Positions 29,228 to 39,210 are shown, counted from the stretch's first letter. The stretch is 64,000 bases of DNA from Planctomycetaceae bacterium (GCA_002724315.1 PBOJ01000134.1:62001-126000); one strand, 5' to 3'. Made by a program: numbers and translations. Notes: generated from the letters alone by a model not told the origin.

Positions 29228-31599
29228 CACTTCGCCGCTGTCACCTCGACCTCGAGCGTCTCGCCACCGGCCGATTCCTGGAATCGTTCAACCCGAGCGA
29301 TCCCCGAAAGCGACACCTTGTAGGTCCCCGGCTTCAGGCCCGCCGCCGCCTTCACCTCGACCTCAACCTCCTTGGCCCCCTTGGGAACCACGACCGTTCC
29401 AGGCAATTCCAATCCCTTGACCTGCCCAAGAGAAAGCATCACCGGGCCGTCGAAAGGCGCCAGCCGGTTGGGTCGCACAGCAACTCGCACCGACGAACCC
29501 GCTGCTACCGAGACCTTCTTCTGTGCCGGCCCGGGCCGGAAAGCGACCACGATGTCGATGTCGAATGTCCGGGTCAGCGACAACTCCCGACCCTGGTAAA
29601 CGGTCGTCCCGGTCAGGATCACCCGCTGTCGCTGTGCCGCCGTGTTGACGTACGACTCGAGCGTCCCGGTTGTCGTCGAGTTTCCGACGGTCGCCTCGCC
29701 GATGTGCAATCGCACACGGGGTTTACGGAGATTGTTCTGGTCCAGTTCTCCTCCCCGGGCAACGAACCGGATCGGACTCTCAAAACCGGCAATGCGGGTC
29801 GTCTTCACGTTCACCTTGGCCGTCTGGTAACGAGGCAATGTCACCAGCGGACTGGCCAGTTCAAAGTCGAACGGCGATGTGGGCAACACCACCACGGCGA
29901 TCCGTTCGGTGAGCGTCGGAGGCAACCGCCGCTGGTCCTCACGGAGTTCAAACGGCTCGCCATGAGGTCCCCGGCCGACCGGGCGGCGGTCAATCAGGGG
30001 TCGAGTGGCCGCCAAGGCGGTGATCTTCGCGTTGGCCTTCGAAACCGCCTCGACCTGGATCGTGTAGACTCCCGGCTTCGTCGACGCATCACAGAGCAGG
30101 TAATTGTCGATCTCGCGGGTCCCCTGCTTCACCTCCTTGATCTTCATCGTGATCCCTTCGGGAGCCCCCTTCAGCCGGAACGCCACATCACCGGCCAGGG
30201 CGACCTGGTTCAACGACAGCGGCAGAGGCTGGCGGGTGCCTTGGGGCAAAGCCACGCGGGTGATGCCCGAGGAAAGTGTCAGGCCGGAGGCGCGGGGAGC
30301 AAAGCGGATCGCGTAGGCGAACTCGGGACCGCCCCAGTTGACCAGTTCCTTCACGACCAGGATGTACTCACCGTCAGCCGGCGGCGAGATGTTCATGCGG
30401 GCCTCCTCGAGTCCCGAATCATCGGCTCGGGTGAGTTCCTTGCCAGCCGGATCGAACAGGATCAGTTCGATGTCGGCCGGTGATCCGATCGTGTGTGTCT
30501 CGACCTGCACCTGGTACAGCTGGCCCTTCTTCAGGCTCACCCGAAAACGATCCACGTCACCCGGCTTACCGATCACCCCGTGCAGGGCACCGGGAATCTT
30601 CGCCACGGTGGCCTGCTTGGCCGTGTCGTTGGGTTCTGCCTCGATGACGGTCTGCTCCGGACTGATCCTCAGGGGGAGCCAGGCCGAGAGGTCATCGCCG
30701 GGACGTTTCAGGGCAAACAGCATTCGTCCGTCAATCACTCCCGAGGGAGTCACCCGGCCGGATTCGGGTCGGGCCAACGCACCAAGCTGGGGAAACGTCA
30801 GCGTGGTCGCCTTGCCCGCGGGCACCGTCGCCGGCACCGCCACGCGGGCCTGGGGAAACCGCCCCATTCGCAGAACGTAGCCCCAGTGATCAGAACCACG
30901 GAACCGCGAATCCCGGACTTCGACGGTGTATCGCCCCGCCTCGACAAACTTGTGAGCAAATCTCAGGTCGTAGAACAACCCGACATCGTTGTCTCTTTGA
31001 ACGACCACCTGGCCACCGGCGTCACGGATCGTGACCAGGGGATCAAGCCCCTTTCCCAGGCGACTGCCAACCACCTCGAAGGTCACCTCCTGGCCAACCC
31101 CGGCATCGAACGCAAACAGGTCCACGTCCTCGGCAAGAATCGAACCGGCGATGGCCACCGGCAACTCGACCACCTGGGGTGCCTGCATCGGCGCAACCCC
31201 CTTGGGCACCGCCATCTCCTCCTCGGGCACTGTCGCAATCTCATCGACCAGGAAGATGTGAGCATTCGACAGGCCGCTCTGGGTAGCCAGCCGCAGCCCG
31301 TAGAACCCCAGCGGCAGGCTTGCCGGAACCTTGATGTCGAAAACCGCGCGATCGGCGGTACTCTCGCCAACCCGGGTCGCCCGCACGCGTCCATCGGGAA
31401 CCGAGACCCACAGCGCCGTGGCCAATTCCAGGCGACTGCCGTGAAGAACCACACGAGTTTCCTCGCCCCGCGTCACCGACGCCGGCTCCACCCGATGGAC
31501 AAACGCCTGTGCGAAACAGGCTGATGGCTGGCCCCCGAGCACGCCGAGGATGAAACAGGAGGCCAACGAGACAAGACGAAAGGAAACCCGGTTGCGCAT
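29227..31599 (-). CDS. Exported protein with pre-peptidase C-terminal-type domains
   Basis: 790 residues. The Sec signal is at 1-31 (ends SACFA-QA). An N-terminal IPT-like beta domain (about 32-100, VEPASVTRGEETRVVLHGS) is followed by two PPC/calx-like beta-sandwich domains. One is near 125-215 (DVDLFAFDAGVGQEVTFEV) and the other near 285-380 (EAEPNDTAKQATV, GDVDRFRVSLKKGQLYQVQV). Further Ig-like beta regions extend to the end. No enzyme motif is seen, so a structural or binding role is likely. The frame runs on upstream to 33192 only because the opposite strand is stop-poor; the ATG at 31599 starts the signal peptide. Confidence 0.88.
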   Translation of the reverse strand: MRNRVSFRLVSLASCFILGVLGGQPSACFAQAFVHRVEPASVTRGEETRVVLHGSRLELATALWVSVPDGRVRATRVGESTADRAVFDIKVPASLPLGFYGLRLATQSGLSNAHIFLVDEIATVPEEEMAVPKGVAPMQAPQVVELPVAIAGSILAEDVDLFAFDAGVGQEVTFEVVGSRLGKGLDPLVTIRDAGGQVVVQRDNDVGLFYDLRFAHKFVEAGRYTVEVRDSRFRGSDHWGYVLRMGRFPQARVAVPATVPAGKATTLTFPQLGALARPESGRVTPSGVIDGRMLFALKRPGDDLSAWLPLRISPEQTVIEAEPNDTAKQATVAKIPGALHGVIGKPGDVDRFRVSLKKGQLYQVQVETHTIGSPADIELILFDPAGKELTRADDSGLEEARMNISPPADGEYILVVKELVNWGGPEFAYAIRFAPRASGLTLSSGITRVALPQGTRQPLPLSLNQVALAGDVAFRLKGAPEGITMKIKEVKQGTREIDNYLLCDASTKPGVYTIQVEAVSKANAKITALAATRPLIDRRPVGRGPHGEPFELREDQRRLPPTLTERIAVVVLPTSPFDFELASPLVTLPRYQTAKVNVKTTRIAGFESPIRFVARGGELDQNNLRKPRVRLHIGEATVGNSTTTGTLESYVNTAAQRQRVILTGTTVYQGRELSLTRTFDIDIVVAFRPGPAQKKVSVAAGSSVRVAVRPNRLAPFDGPVMLSLGQVKGLELPGTVVVPKGAKEVEVEVKAAAGLKPGTYKVSLSGIARVERFQESAGGETLEVEVTAAK

Positions 31600-31641
31600 G
31601 TCGATTGCTCTCGATCGGAAAGCCCGGAAAATGGCAGGATC

Positions 31642-31655
31642 GGACCACGTGGTCC
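31642..31655. promoter_or_regulatory. Perfect 14-bp palindrome, candidate operator
   Basis: GGACCACGTGGTCC is a perfect palindrome in the divergent region. It lies just downstream of the predicted start of the minus-strand transcript, where a dimeric repressor could block it. Confidence 0.5.
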
Positions 31656-31663
31656 ATCGAGCC

Positions 31664-31693
31664 ATTCTCCGAGACACATCGGCGTTTGTCAAT
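31664..31693 (-). promoter_or_regulatory. Candidate sigma-70 promoter for the minus-strand PPC/PSD1 operon
   Basis: Perfect TTGACA (31693-31688) and GAGAAT (31669-31664), 18-base spacer. The predicted start lies close to the 14-bp palindrome. Confidence 0.45.
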
Positions 31694-31699
31694 TTGTGT

Positions 31700-31728
31700 T
31701 GAGGGCCTGACGGCGTTCCGGTATTCTG
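31700..31728 (+). promoter_or_regulatory. Candidate sigma-70 promoter for the DUF1501 gene at 31840
   Basis: TTGAGG (31700-31705) and TATTCT (31723-31728) with a 17-base spacer. It lies 112 bases before the ATG, back to back with the minus-strand promoter. Confidence 0.42.
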
Positions 31729-31839
31729 ACCCGTTGAGAGTTTTCTGGTGAGGGAGCTACCCGAGCCACGGTCCTGCCGGCCGTTTCTCTCCAACATTTC
31801 CCATATCCACAGAGTCGCCGCAGGCGGCGAGGTGACACG

Positions 31840-33255
31840 ATGCTTTCGATTAATGGACCAGCTCCGCGGTTGTGTGACGGAACAACGCGTCGCGAGGCAT
31901 TGAAAATCGGTGGCCTGGGAATGACCGGGCTGACCCTGCCTTCGCTCGTCGAGTTGAGCACCGCACACGCCAAGCCATCGGCCGACAAGGGGTCCAGTCA
32001 CTCGAGCAGTTTCGGCAAGGCGAAGAACTGCATCATCCTCTTCCTTTCCGGCGGTGCTTCGCACCATGACACGTTCGATCCGAAGCCGAATGAGCCGGCC
32101 GAGGTCCGGGGAGAATTCGACCAGATCCAGACATCGGTGCCCGGACTGGTCATCGGTGAGCACCTGCCGCGGACGGCCAAGTGGATGGACCGTGTCGCCC
32201 TGATTCGCTCGATGACTCACGAGTCGTCCGGCCACGCCGGTGGTGGCTACTACATGTTCACCGGTTACAAGTACCCCCGGGGCGAGGGCGCGGCCAATTT
32301 CATGGGTCGTGACGAGGCGCCGCACATGGGTTCGGTGCTCTCGAAGATCTCTCCGGGCCCCGGCCCGATGGTGCCCTTCTGCATGGTCCCGCGTCGGCTG
32401 GACGCCGGCAGTGGCCGACGTGCCGGACAGTGGGGTGGATCCCTGGGCGGAAAATTCGACCCGCTGCAGACCGGTGGAAATCCCAACGACGACAACTTCA
32501 AGCTCAAGCACCTGCCGCTGATCGCCAACCGTCCGGCGGCAGTGATCCAGCGCAGAAAAAAGCTGGTCGACCAGTTCAACAGCCAGCTCGATTTTCTCAA
32601 CGAGAACCCGCTGGCGAGAACGATCCAGCAAAACCAGCAGAAGGCCCTGGACGTCATCACCTCGGACGCCGTCCGTCGCGCCGTCGACCTTTCCACCGCC
32701 GACAAACAGCTCCGCAGCCGATACGGCCGCAACCTCTTCGGACAGTCTGTCTTGCTGGGCAAGCGGTTGCTCGAAGCCGGGACTCGACTGGTGCAGGTCA
32801 GCTGGTTGCGGACCCAGGGCCAGATGGGTTACGCCTGGGACAGTCACTGGAACAACTTCCAGGCACTCCGCGAGGATCTGATCCCGCCCTTCGACCTGGC
32901 GTTCACCGCGTTGATGAGTGACCTGGAACGCGAGGGCCGACTGGACGACACGCTGGTGGTGGTGGCCGGAGAGTTCGGTCGCACCCCGAAAGTCACGCTC
33001 AAGACCGCCGGCCGCGAGCACTGGTCCAATGTCTTCAGCGTGGTCCTGGCCGGGGCGGGCATACGTGGCGGACAAGTCTACGGGGCCTCCGACAAGATCG
33101 GTGGCTTCCCCGGTGACCGTCCCGTCTCGCCAGGTGACCTGACCGCGACGATCTACCACTGCCTGGGAATCGAACCGCGGACCGAGGTGCACGACCAGAA
33201 CGGGCGTCCGTTCTTCATCAGCAGTGGCAACCCGATCGCCGACATCATCGGCTAG
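31840..33255 (+). CDS. DUF1501 Tat-exported protein
   Basis: 471-residue DUF1501 protein. The Tat signal is TTRREALKIGGLGMTGLTLP (about 16-35). The alkaline-phosphatase-fold layout is IILFLSGGASHHDTFDPKP (near 64-82), THESSGHAGGGYYMFTGYKY, GTRLVQVSWLRTQGQMGYAWDSHWN, DTLVVVAGEFGRTPKV and the C-terminal DLTATIYHCLGIEPR. GAGGTGA before the ATG is a good ribosome-binding site. It is divergent from the PPC and PSD1 genes and presumably works with them. Catalysis unproven. Confidence 0.9.
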   Translation: MLSINGPAPRLCDGTTRREALKIGGLGMTGLTLPSLVELSTAHAKPSADKGSSHSSSFGKAKNCIILFLSGGASHHDTFDPKPNEPAEVRGEFDQIQTSVPGLVIGEHLPRTAKWMDRVALIRSMTHESSGHAGGGYYMFTGYKYPRGEGAANFMGRDEAPHMGSVLSKISPGPGPMVPFCMVPRRLDAGSGRRAGQWGGSLGGKFDPLQTGGNPNDDNFKLKHLPLIANRPAAVIQRRKKLVDQFNSQLDFLNENPLARTIQQNQQKALDVITSDAVRRAVDLSTADKQLRSRYGRNLFGQSVLLGKRLLEAGTRLVQVSWLRTQGQMGYAWDSHWNNFQALREDLIPPFDLAFTALMSDLEREGRLDDTLVVVAGEFGRTPKVTLKTAGREHWSNVFSVVLAGAGIRGGQVYGASDKIGGFPGDRPVSPGDLTATIYHCLGIEPRTEVHDQNGRPFFISSGNPIADIIG

Positions 33256-33263
33256 ATCCTGCC

Positions 33264-34484
33264 GTGACTGTCCTGCTGCTGGCCACGCTCGACACCAAGG
33301 GCACCGAGGCCGCCTTTCTGCGCGACCGGCTGCTGGAACTGGGCGTGAAAGTCCGGCTGGTCGACACCGGTTGCCTGGGCACTCCGGCGGTCACAGCCGA
33401 CATCACGCGTGAGAAGTTCTATTCGCTGGGTCCCGCCCCGCTCGAGGATCTTGTCGAGGCCGCCGATCGCGGTCGGGCGATCACCGCGGCCACCGAATCG
33501 GCCCGTGCACTGGCTGTCGCCGAACTGGCCACCGGCAGTCTTCAGGGTGTGATCGGCATCGGCGGATCAGCCGGGACAACCATCGCCACCACCGCCATGC
33601 GTGCCCTGCCCCTGGGCGTGCCCAAGCTGATGGTCAGCACGCTGGCCAGTGGCCCGGTTCGGCCCTGGGTCGGAGATGCCGACCTGATGATGCTCAATTC
33701 CGTCGTCGACATACTGGGTCTCAACCGCATCAGCCGCAGCGTGCTCGATTCGGCCGCGCGAGCGATGGCCGGCCTGGCCACGCTGGCTCCGGCCCCGGCC
33801 TCGAGCGACGACCGGAAGCTGGTGGCGGCAACGATGTTCGGAGTCACGACTCCGTGCATCGAGCGGGCACGCCAGGGGCTGGAGGAGGCCGGTTTCGAAG
33901 TGCTGGTCTTTCACGCCACCGGCAACGGCGGCCAGGCGATGGAATCGCTGATCGCCGACGGACTGATTTCCGGAGTACTCGATATCACCACCACCGAACT
34001 GGCCGACGAGCAGGTCGGTGGCATCCTCTCGGCCGGCCCCGACCGCCTGACGGCCGCAGGCCGCACCGGCGTCCCCCAGGTCATCAGTGTCGGTGCCACC
34101 GACATGGTCAACTTCGGCCCGCGCAAAGACATCCCCTCGCAGTTTGCCGACCGGCTGTTCTACGAACACAACCCGACGGTGACACTGATGAGAACCACGG
34201 TCGAAGAGAACCGGCGTCTCGGTCGGGAGATCGCCGAAAAAGCCGCCATGTCCACAGGTCCCACCACGTTGATGCTGCCGCTGAAAGGGGTTTCTGCGAT
34301 CGACGGTGACGGCCAGCCCTTCGACGACCCCGAGGCTCGCGACGCGCTGTTCACCGCGATCCGCGACTTTCGCGGAACGGCCGACCTGCTCGAACTGCCC
34401 CACCACGTCAATGATCCCGAATTCGCCGACGCCGCCGTCAGACGATTGATCGACTCGATCAACCGTAAAGGCGCATTGACCTGA
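33264..34484 (+). CDS. UPF0261 (Tm-1 N-terminal-like ATP-binding) protein
   Basis: 406 residues covering the whole UPF0261 domain. It begins [21 protein letters not shown] and contains [24 protein letters not shown] (near 95-120), [35 protein letters not shown] (about 195-228) and [22 protein letters not shown] near the C-terminus. In the tomato Tm-1 virus-resistance protein this domain is joined to a TIM-barrel domain, which is encoded here by the next gene. GTG start at 33264, 8 nt after the DUF1501 stop. The bacterial function is not known; a metabolic role with the TIM-barrel partner is likely. Confidence 0.9.
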   Translation: MTVLLLATLDTKGTEAAFLRDRLLELGVKVRLVDTGCLGTPAVTADITREKFYSLGPAPLEDLVEAADRGRAITAATESARALAVAELATGSLQGVIGIGGSAGTTIATTAMRALPLGVPKLMVSTLASGPVRPWVGDADLMMLNSVVDILGLNRISRSVLDSAARAMAGLATLAPAPASSDDRKLVAATMFGVTTPCIERARQGLEEAGFEVLVFHATGNGGQAMESLIADGLISGVLDITTTELADEQVGGILSAGPDRLTAAGRTGVPQVISVGATDMVNFGPRKDIPSQFADRLFYEHNPTVTLMRTTVEENRRLGREIAEKAAMSTGPTTLMLPLKGVSAIDGDGQPFDDPEARDALFTAIRDFRGTADLLELPHHVNDPEFADAAVRRLIDSINRKGALT

Positions 34485-34524
34485 CCACCCCGTCAGAAAC
34501 CGCAAACCGGCTCCACCGGGTCAT

Positions 34525-34553
34525 TCGACGCCGTTGGGCAACCGCCTTAGAAT
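34525..34553 (+). promoter_or_regulatory. Candidate promoter before the TIM-barrel gene
   Basis: TCGACG (34525-34530, 4 of 6 to TTGACA), 17-base spacer, TAGAAT (34548-34553). It would allow expression of the TIM-barrel gene apart from UPF0261. Confidence 0.35.
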
Positions 34554-34615
34554 GCGCAGCGACAGCAATTCCCGGACACCAAATCCCCTCCCTTCGCCCA
34601 CGGACACGCGGCTCC

Positions 34616-35446
34616 ATGACCACTTTCGCACGACAGGACATCCTCGATCGGCTCCGGGGCAAGGTGGCCGCCGGCGAACCGATCATCGGGGGCGGGGCCG
34701 GGACGGGTCTGAGTGCCAAGCTCGAGGAGGCCGGCGGCGTCGACCTGATCGTGATCTACAACTCCGGTCGTTTTCGCATGGCCGGTCGCGGCTCCCTGGC
34801 CGGACTGATGCCCTACGGGGACGCCAATGCGATCGTGATGGAGATGGCCGGCGAGGTCCTGCCGGCAGCCCAAAATACGCCCGTACTCGCCGGAGTCTGC
34901 GGCACCGATCCGTTTCGGCTGATGCCAGTCTTCCTGGAACAGGTCCGCAACGCCGGCTTCTCCGGAGTCCAGAACTTCCCCACCGTGGGACTCTTTGACG
35001 GCACCATCCGCACCGGGCTCGAGGAAACCGGCATGGGGTACGGGCTCGAAGTCGACATGATCCGACTGGCCCGGGAAATGGACCTGCTGACAACCCCCTA
35101 CTGCTTCAATCCCGACGAAGCGACCGCGATGGCCGAGGCCGGGGCTGACATTCTGATCCCCCACATGGGACTGACCACCAAGGGCCTGATCGGCGCTGAC
35201 ACCGCCGTGTCGCTGGAGGACGCTGCCAGCAGAGTGCAGGCGATGGCCGACGCGGCCCGACAAGTCCGACCCGACGTTCTGGTCCTTTGCCACGGAGGAC
35301 CAATCGCCGAGCCCGCCGACGCCCAGTACATTCTCGACCACACCGAAGGTGTTGTCGGGTTCTACGGTGCCAGCAGCATGGAGCGATTGCCTGTCGAACC
35401 GGCGATCACCGAGCGAATCCGGGAATTCGGCCGGTTGCGGGTGTGA
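34616..35446 (+). CDS. PEP-hydrolase-family TIM-barrel protein (Tm-1 C-terminal-like)
   Basis: 276-residue TIM barrel of the phosphoenolpyruvate-hydrolase-like / TIM-barrel signal transduction family. Conserved pieces are [41 protein letters not shown] split over residues 21-62, [43 protein letters not shown] and [19 protein letters not shown] near 225. The order UPF0261 then this domain matches the plant Tm-1 fusion. Probably binds a phosphorylated or keto-acid-like ligand; no reaction can be assigned. It is 131 nt downstream of UPF0261 with a possible promoter between. Confidence 0.9.
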   Translation: MTTFARQDILDRLRGKVAAGEPIIGGGAGTGLSAKLEEAGGVDLIVIYNSGRFRMAGRGSLAGLMPYGDANAIVMEMAGEVLPAAQNTPVLAGVCGTDPFRLMPVFLEQVRNAGFSGVQNFPTVGLFDGTIRTGLEETGMGYGLEVDMIRLAREMDLLTTPYCFNPDEATAMAEAGADILIPHMGLTTKGLIGADTAVSLEDAASRVQAMADAARQVRPDVLVLCHGGPIAEPADAQYILDHTEGVVGFYGASSMERLPVEPAITERIREFGRLRV

Positions 35447-35518
35447 CCGGGCCGTTTGCATTCCCGCGCCGCCACCGACACACTCGGCCTGTGCCAACAC
35501 CCGACCGGAGGCCTCCCC

Positions 35519-37279
35519 ATGTCACGCTCGAGATGGGCCGTCGCCCTCAGGGCCCTGTTGATCCTCATCGCCTGGAGCACCTGGATGTCCGAGGACTTCT
35601 CGCCATTTGACCCGTCCGAATCGGCCGAAGCCGGCCAGTACGACCGCCCGGCCAAGAACCCGCACCAAAGCCGCTCGGTCGTCATCGCCAAGCACGGCAT
35701 CGTCGCCACCAGCCATCCCCTGGCGGCCCAGGCGGGGCTCGACATCCTCAAAAAGGGGGGCAACGCCGCCGACGCAGCGATCACCGCCAGCGCCATGCTG
35801 GGACTGGTCGAACCGATGAGCTGTGGAATTGGCGGCGACGTGTTCGTCATCTACTGGGACAACAAGACCAAGACGCTCTACGGGCTCAACGGCAGTGGCC
35901 GCAGCCCCCACTCGATCTCCCGCAAGATCTTCCAGGACAAGGGCCTCGACGAGATTCCCATTAACGGTCCACTGTCCTGGAGTGTCCCCGGATGTGTCGA
36001 CGGCTGGGAAATGGTCCGCAAGCGGTTCGGGACACTCGGGTTCCAGGACCTGCTGGCCGATCCGATCAAGACCGCCCAGGAGGGGTTTCCGGTTTCCGAA
36101 ATCATCGGCCGCAGCTGGGCCGGAAGCCGGGCCGCCCTGGCCGAGTGGGCCGACTCGGCCCGTACGTATCTCCCGAATGGCCAGGCGCCCCGCGTCGGCC
36201 AGATCTTCACCAACCCCGACCTGGCCTGGAGCTACCGGCAGATCGCCGAACACGGCCGAGATGCCTTCTACACCGGGGAGGTCGCCAGCCGGATTGTCGC
36301 CTTCAGCAAGGACAACGGCGGTTTCTTCTCAATGAAGGACTTTGCCGACCACCATGGCGACTGGATCGATCCTGTCTCGACCAGTTACCGGGGCCACGAC
36401 ATCTGGGAACTGCCACCCAACGGGCAGGGAATCGCCGCCCTGCAGATGCTCAACGTGCTCGAACACCATGACATCAAGTCGCTGGGACACAATTCGGCCG
36501 AACACATTCACCTGTTCGTCGAGGCCAAGAAGCTGGCCTTCGCCGACCGGGCCCGGTTCTACGCCGACCCCGACTTCGGCAAGCTGCCCACCTCCGAGTT
36601 GATTTCCAAGGAATATGGTCGAAAACAGAACGCCCGCGTCGACCTGGAACGGGCAGCCACCGACGTCCCCTCCGGCGACCCCAAGCTCGAACATGGCGAC
36701 ACGGTCTACCTGACCGTCGTCGACAAGGACCGCAACTGCTGCAGTTTTATCCAGAGCAATTACCACGGGTTCGGCTCGAAAGTCGTCCCCGGCAAGGTCG
36801 GTTTCTGCCTGCAGAACCGCGGCCAGTTGTTCGCTCTCGACGACAAGCATCTCAACCGCCTCGAACCCCACAAGCGGCCCTTTCATACGATCATCCCGGC
36901 GTTCGTCACCCGTGACGGCAAGCCATGGCTGTGCTTCGGCCTGATGGGCGGCGACATGCAGCCCCAGGGGCACGTGCAGGTCCTGATGAACATCATCGAC
37001 TTCGGCATGAACGTGCAGCAGGCCGGCGACGCGGCACGGATTCGCCACATCGGGTCGGCGACGCCCACGGGTCGACCGGCCGACGCCAAGGGCGGCTTCG
37101 TGGCACTGGAAACCGCCGTACCGATCGAGTCCATCCAAAGTCTGCAGCGGCTGGGACACCGGATCGTGAGAGCCCCGGGATCGTTCGGCGGTTACCAGGC
37201 GATCCGGATCGACCACGAGAACGGGGTGCTGCACGGAGCCACCGAGCCACGCAAGGACGGGGCGGCGGTGGGATACTAG
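35519..37279 (+). CDS. ggt: Gamma-glutamyltransferase
   Basis: 586-residue gamma-glutamyltransferase precursor, an Ntn-hydrolase that cleaves or transfers the gamma-glutamyl group of glutathione and related peptides. The N-terminal hydrophobic segment (about 6-25) suggests export. The large-subunit region includes LKKGGNAADAAITASAMLGLVEP and SCGIGGDVFVIYW. The auto-cleavage and catalytic Thr aligns with T395 in GDTVYLTVVDKD. The C-terminal region has FHTIIPAFV and the glycine-rich LMGGDMQPQGHVQVL. The ATG at 35519 fits the signal; an upstream in-frame start at 35456 is less likely. Confidence 0.93.
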   Translation: MSRSRWAVALRALLILIAWSTWMSEDFSPFDPSESAEAGQYDRPAKNPHQSRSVVIAKHGIVATSHPLAAQAGLDILKKGGNAADAAITASAMLGLVEPMSCGIGGDVFVIYWDNKTKTLYGLNGSGRSPHSISRKIFQDKGLDEIPINGPLSWSVPGCVDGWEMVRKRFGTLGFQDLLADPIKTAQEGFPVSEIIGRSWAGSRAALAEWADSARTYLPNGQAPRVGQIFTNPDLAWSYRQIAEHGRDAFYTGEVASRIVAFSKDNGGFFSMKDFADHHGDWIDPVSTSYRGHDIWELPPNGQGIAALQMLNVLEHHDIKSLGHNSAEHIHLFVEAKKLAFADRARFYADPDFGKLPTSELISKEYGRKQNARVDLERAATDVPSGDPKLEHGDTVYLTVVDKDRNCCSFIQSNYHGFGSKVVPGKVGFCLQNRGQLFALDDKHLNRLEPHKRPFHTIIPAFVTRDGKPWLCFGLMGGDMQPQGHVQVLMNIIDFGMNVQQAGDAARIRHIGSATPTGRPADAKGGFVALETAVPIESIQSLQRLGHRIVRAPGSFGGYQAIRIDHENGVLHGATEPRKDGAAVGY

Positions 37280-37347
37280 GGCTTTGCCCGGCTCGACAGT
37301 TCGGCGACAATAACGCAGTCAAACAATCCGTCCCGGTCCCCGCCCCC

Positions 37348-39171
37348 ATGCCACGTCACCTCCCACTGCTGGTACTCCTGGCGATGTTGCCGGCCCTGCT
37401 CTCGGCCGACTCAGACCGTCCGGCTGCCGACCTGGCCGGAACCGTGGTCGATCGCAGCCCGATGTCGCTGGATCTTTCGCCCGACCGGTCACTTGTCGCC
37501 ACGGCCAATCACACCTCCGGTACCGTCTCACTGGTCGAAATCGACTCCGGACGGGTCCTCTACGAAGCTCGCTGCGGCCGTCGACCGGTCGACGTCGCGT
37601 GGTGGAACGCACGGACGCTGCTGGTCAGCCTCTCCCAGGACGATGCCGTGGCGGTGATGTCATGGCAAGACGGTCGGCTGCGGCTCGTCCGGACGATTCC
37701 CGTCGGCGACGCTCCCCGTGGACTGGCCGTCGTCGGATCGGGAACCCGTGAGAGTCCCCGCCGTGGTTTCGTGGCCTTGTCCGGAGACGACGCGGTCGCC
37801 GAATTCGATGTCCCGGCCGGCCGAGTCACTCGCCGGTTTCCCACCGGGGGCCAGCCCGGCTGGCTGACACCCGCCCCCAACGGCCGCTGGCTGATCGCCT
37901 GTGCGAACGTGCCCGGTGAGGTCTGGGTTCACGACATCGCCAGCGGCAAGAAGCTCAGCAGACGCACGATCTTCGACGACGGCTTCAACCTCGGACGCCC
38001 CGTGATCCTTGGTGAAAGCGAGAGGATCATCCTGCCCACGCCGATCAACCGCAGCTTTCCGGTCAACGAGAACAACGTGCAGCGAGGCTGGGTGATCGAC
38101 AACCGTCTGACCCGCATGCCGCTGCCCACCGGCGAGTACTGGCAACAGAAGCAGATGAACCTCGACGAGCACGGTGCCGGCTGTGGCGACCTGAACGCCG
38201 TCGCCCTGAGTCCCGACCGGAAGTGGCTGGTGGGCACTTGTGGCGGTTCTCACGAACTGGTCGTGCTCCGTTTCTCCGAACTCCCCTGGCCTTCGGCGGA
38301 CCCCGGTGACTTTCTTCCCGAGGCGATGCGAGACAATTCGCGGCTGTTCCGCCGCGTGGAACTGGGCGGACGGCCACTCGATCCCGTTTTCCTGGACAAC
38401 AACCGAGTGCTGGTCGCCAACTACTTCGAGGACTCACTGCAGATCGTCGATGCCGCCACCGCCCGAAACCTCAGGGTTATCAAGCTGGGCCGGGCTCCGA
38501 AACCCACCCTCGTGCGGCAAGGGGAACAGATCTTCCATGACGCCGATCGATCCCGCGACGGCTGGTTCAGTTGCAGCTCGTGCCACCCCGGCGGTCACAC
38601 CAACGGCCAGACCTTCGACACCCTCAATGACGGCAACCACGACACCTACAAGTTGACCCCGTCGCTGCGAGGAGTGACCCGTACGGGACCGTGGACCTGG
38701 CACGGCTGGCAACAGAGCCTGCCGGCGAGCATTCGCAAATCGCTCCACGACACGCTTTCGACCGAATCCACGCCGACCGACGGCGACATCCGCGCGCTGA
38801 TCGCCTACCTCGGATCTCTCCAGCATCCGGTCAGCCCCCATCTTCGAGCCGACGGTCAACTCGATGATGCGGCCCGTCGTGGAAAGCGGTTGTTCGAAAC
38901 CCGGGCCGGGTGCACCGATTGTCATGCCGGGAAGGACTACACCACCGCCGCCACCTACAAGGTCGGTCTCGAGTCCCCCCGCCTGTTCTATCCCGAGTTC
39001 AACCCTCCCAGCCTTCGGGGACTGCACGCCAAACGTCGATTCCTGCACGATGGACGTGCCCGCAGCCTGGAGGAGGTTCTGGGCAAGCACCATCGCCCCG
39101 AAAAGCTGACCGGCAAACCGCTCTCGAAATCACAACTCGATGACCTGATTGCCTACCTCAGGTCGATTTGA
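37348..39171 (+). CDS. Exported beta-propeller / di-heme cytochrome c peroxidase-like protein
   Basis: 607 residues. The signal peptide is at 1-20. The N-terminal half (about 30-390) has YVTN/WD-type propeller repeats (SLDLSPDRSLVATANHTSGT, NAVALSPDRKWLVGTCGGSH). The C-terminal part has two c-type heme sites, CSSCH at 409 and CTDCH at 522, in a MauG/cytochrome c peroxidase-like context (TPSLRGVTRTGPWTWHGW, FNPPSLRGLHAKRRFLHDGRA). Periplasmic electron transfer or peroxidase-like oxidation is plausible. It sits 68 nt after ggt and 39 nt before the cysteine hydrolase. Confidence 0.88.
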   Translation: MPRHLPLLVLLAMLPALLSADSDRPAADLAGTVVDRSPMSLDLSPDRSLVATANHTSGTVSLVEIDSGRVLYEARCGRRPVDVAWWNARTLLVSLSQDDAVAVMSWQDGRLRLVRTIPVGDAPRGLAVVGSGTRESPRRGFVALSGDDAVAEFDVPAGRVTRRFPTGGQPGWLTPAPNGRWLIACANVPGEVWVHDIASGKKLSRRTIFDDGFNLGRPVILGESERIILPTPINRSFPVNENNVQRGWVIDNRLTRMPLPTGEYWQQKQMNLDEHGAGCGDLNAVALSPDRKWLVGTCGGSHELVVLRFSELPWPSADPGDFLPEAMRDNSRLFRRVELGGRPLDPVFLDNNRVLVANYFEDSLQIVDAATARNLRVIKLGRAPKPTLVRQGEQIFHDADRSRDGWFSCSSCHPGGHTNGQTFDTLNDGNHDTYKLTPSLRGVTRTGPWTWHGWQQSLPASIRKSLHDTLSTESTPTDGDIRALIAYLGSLQHPVSPHLRADGQLDDAARRGKRLFETRAGCTDCHAGKDYTTAATYKVGLESPRLFYPEFNPPSLRGLHAKRRFLHDGRARSLEEVLGKHHRPEKLTGKPLSKSQLDDLIAYLRSI

Positions 39172-39210
39172 ATCCGCAAACCCCGGACCATTCACCACGA
39201 GGCTTTCACC

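Noticed and set aside
31642-31655. Palindrome considered as a terminator
   Set aside because: No loop and no T-tract; a protein-binding site fits better.
31600-33192. Minus-strand extension of the PPC-domain frame across the DUF1501 gene
   Set aside because: It is a stop-poor antisense shadow of the DUF1501 gene; the signal peptide begins at the ATG at 31599.
36925-37347. Early start for the di-heme propeller protein inside ggt
   Set aside because: The extension is antisense-like out-of-frame sequence over ggt; the signal peptide starts at the ATG at 37348.
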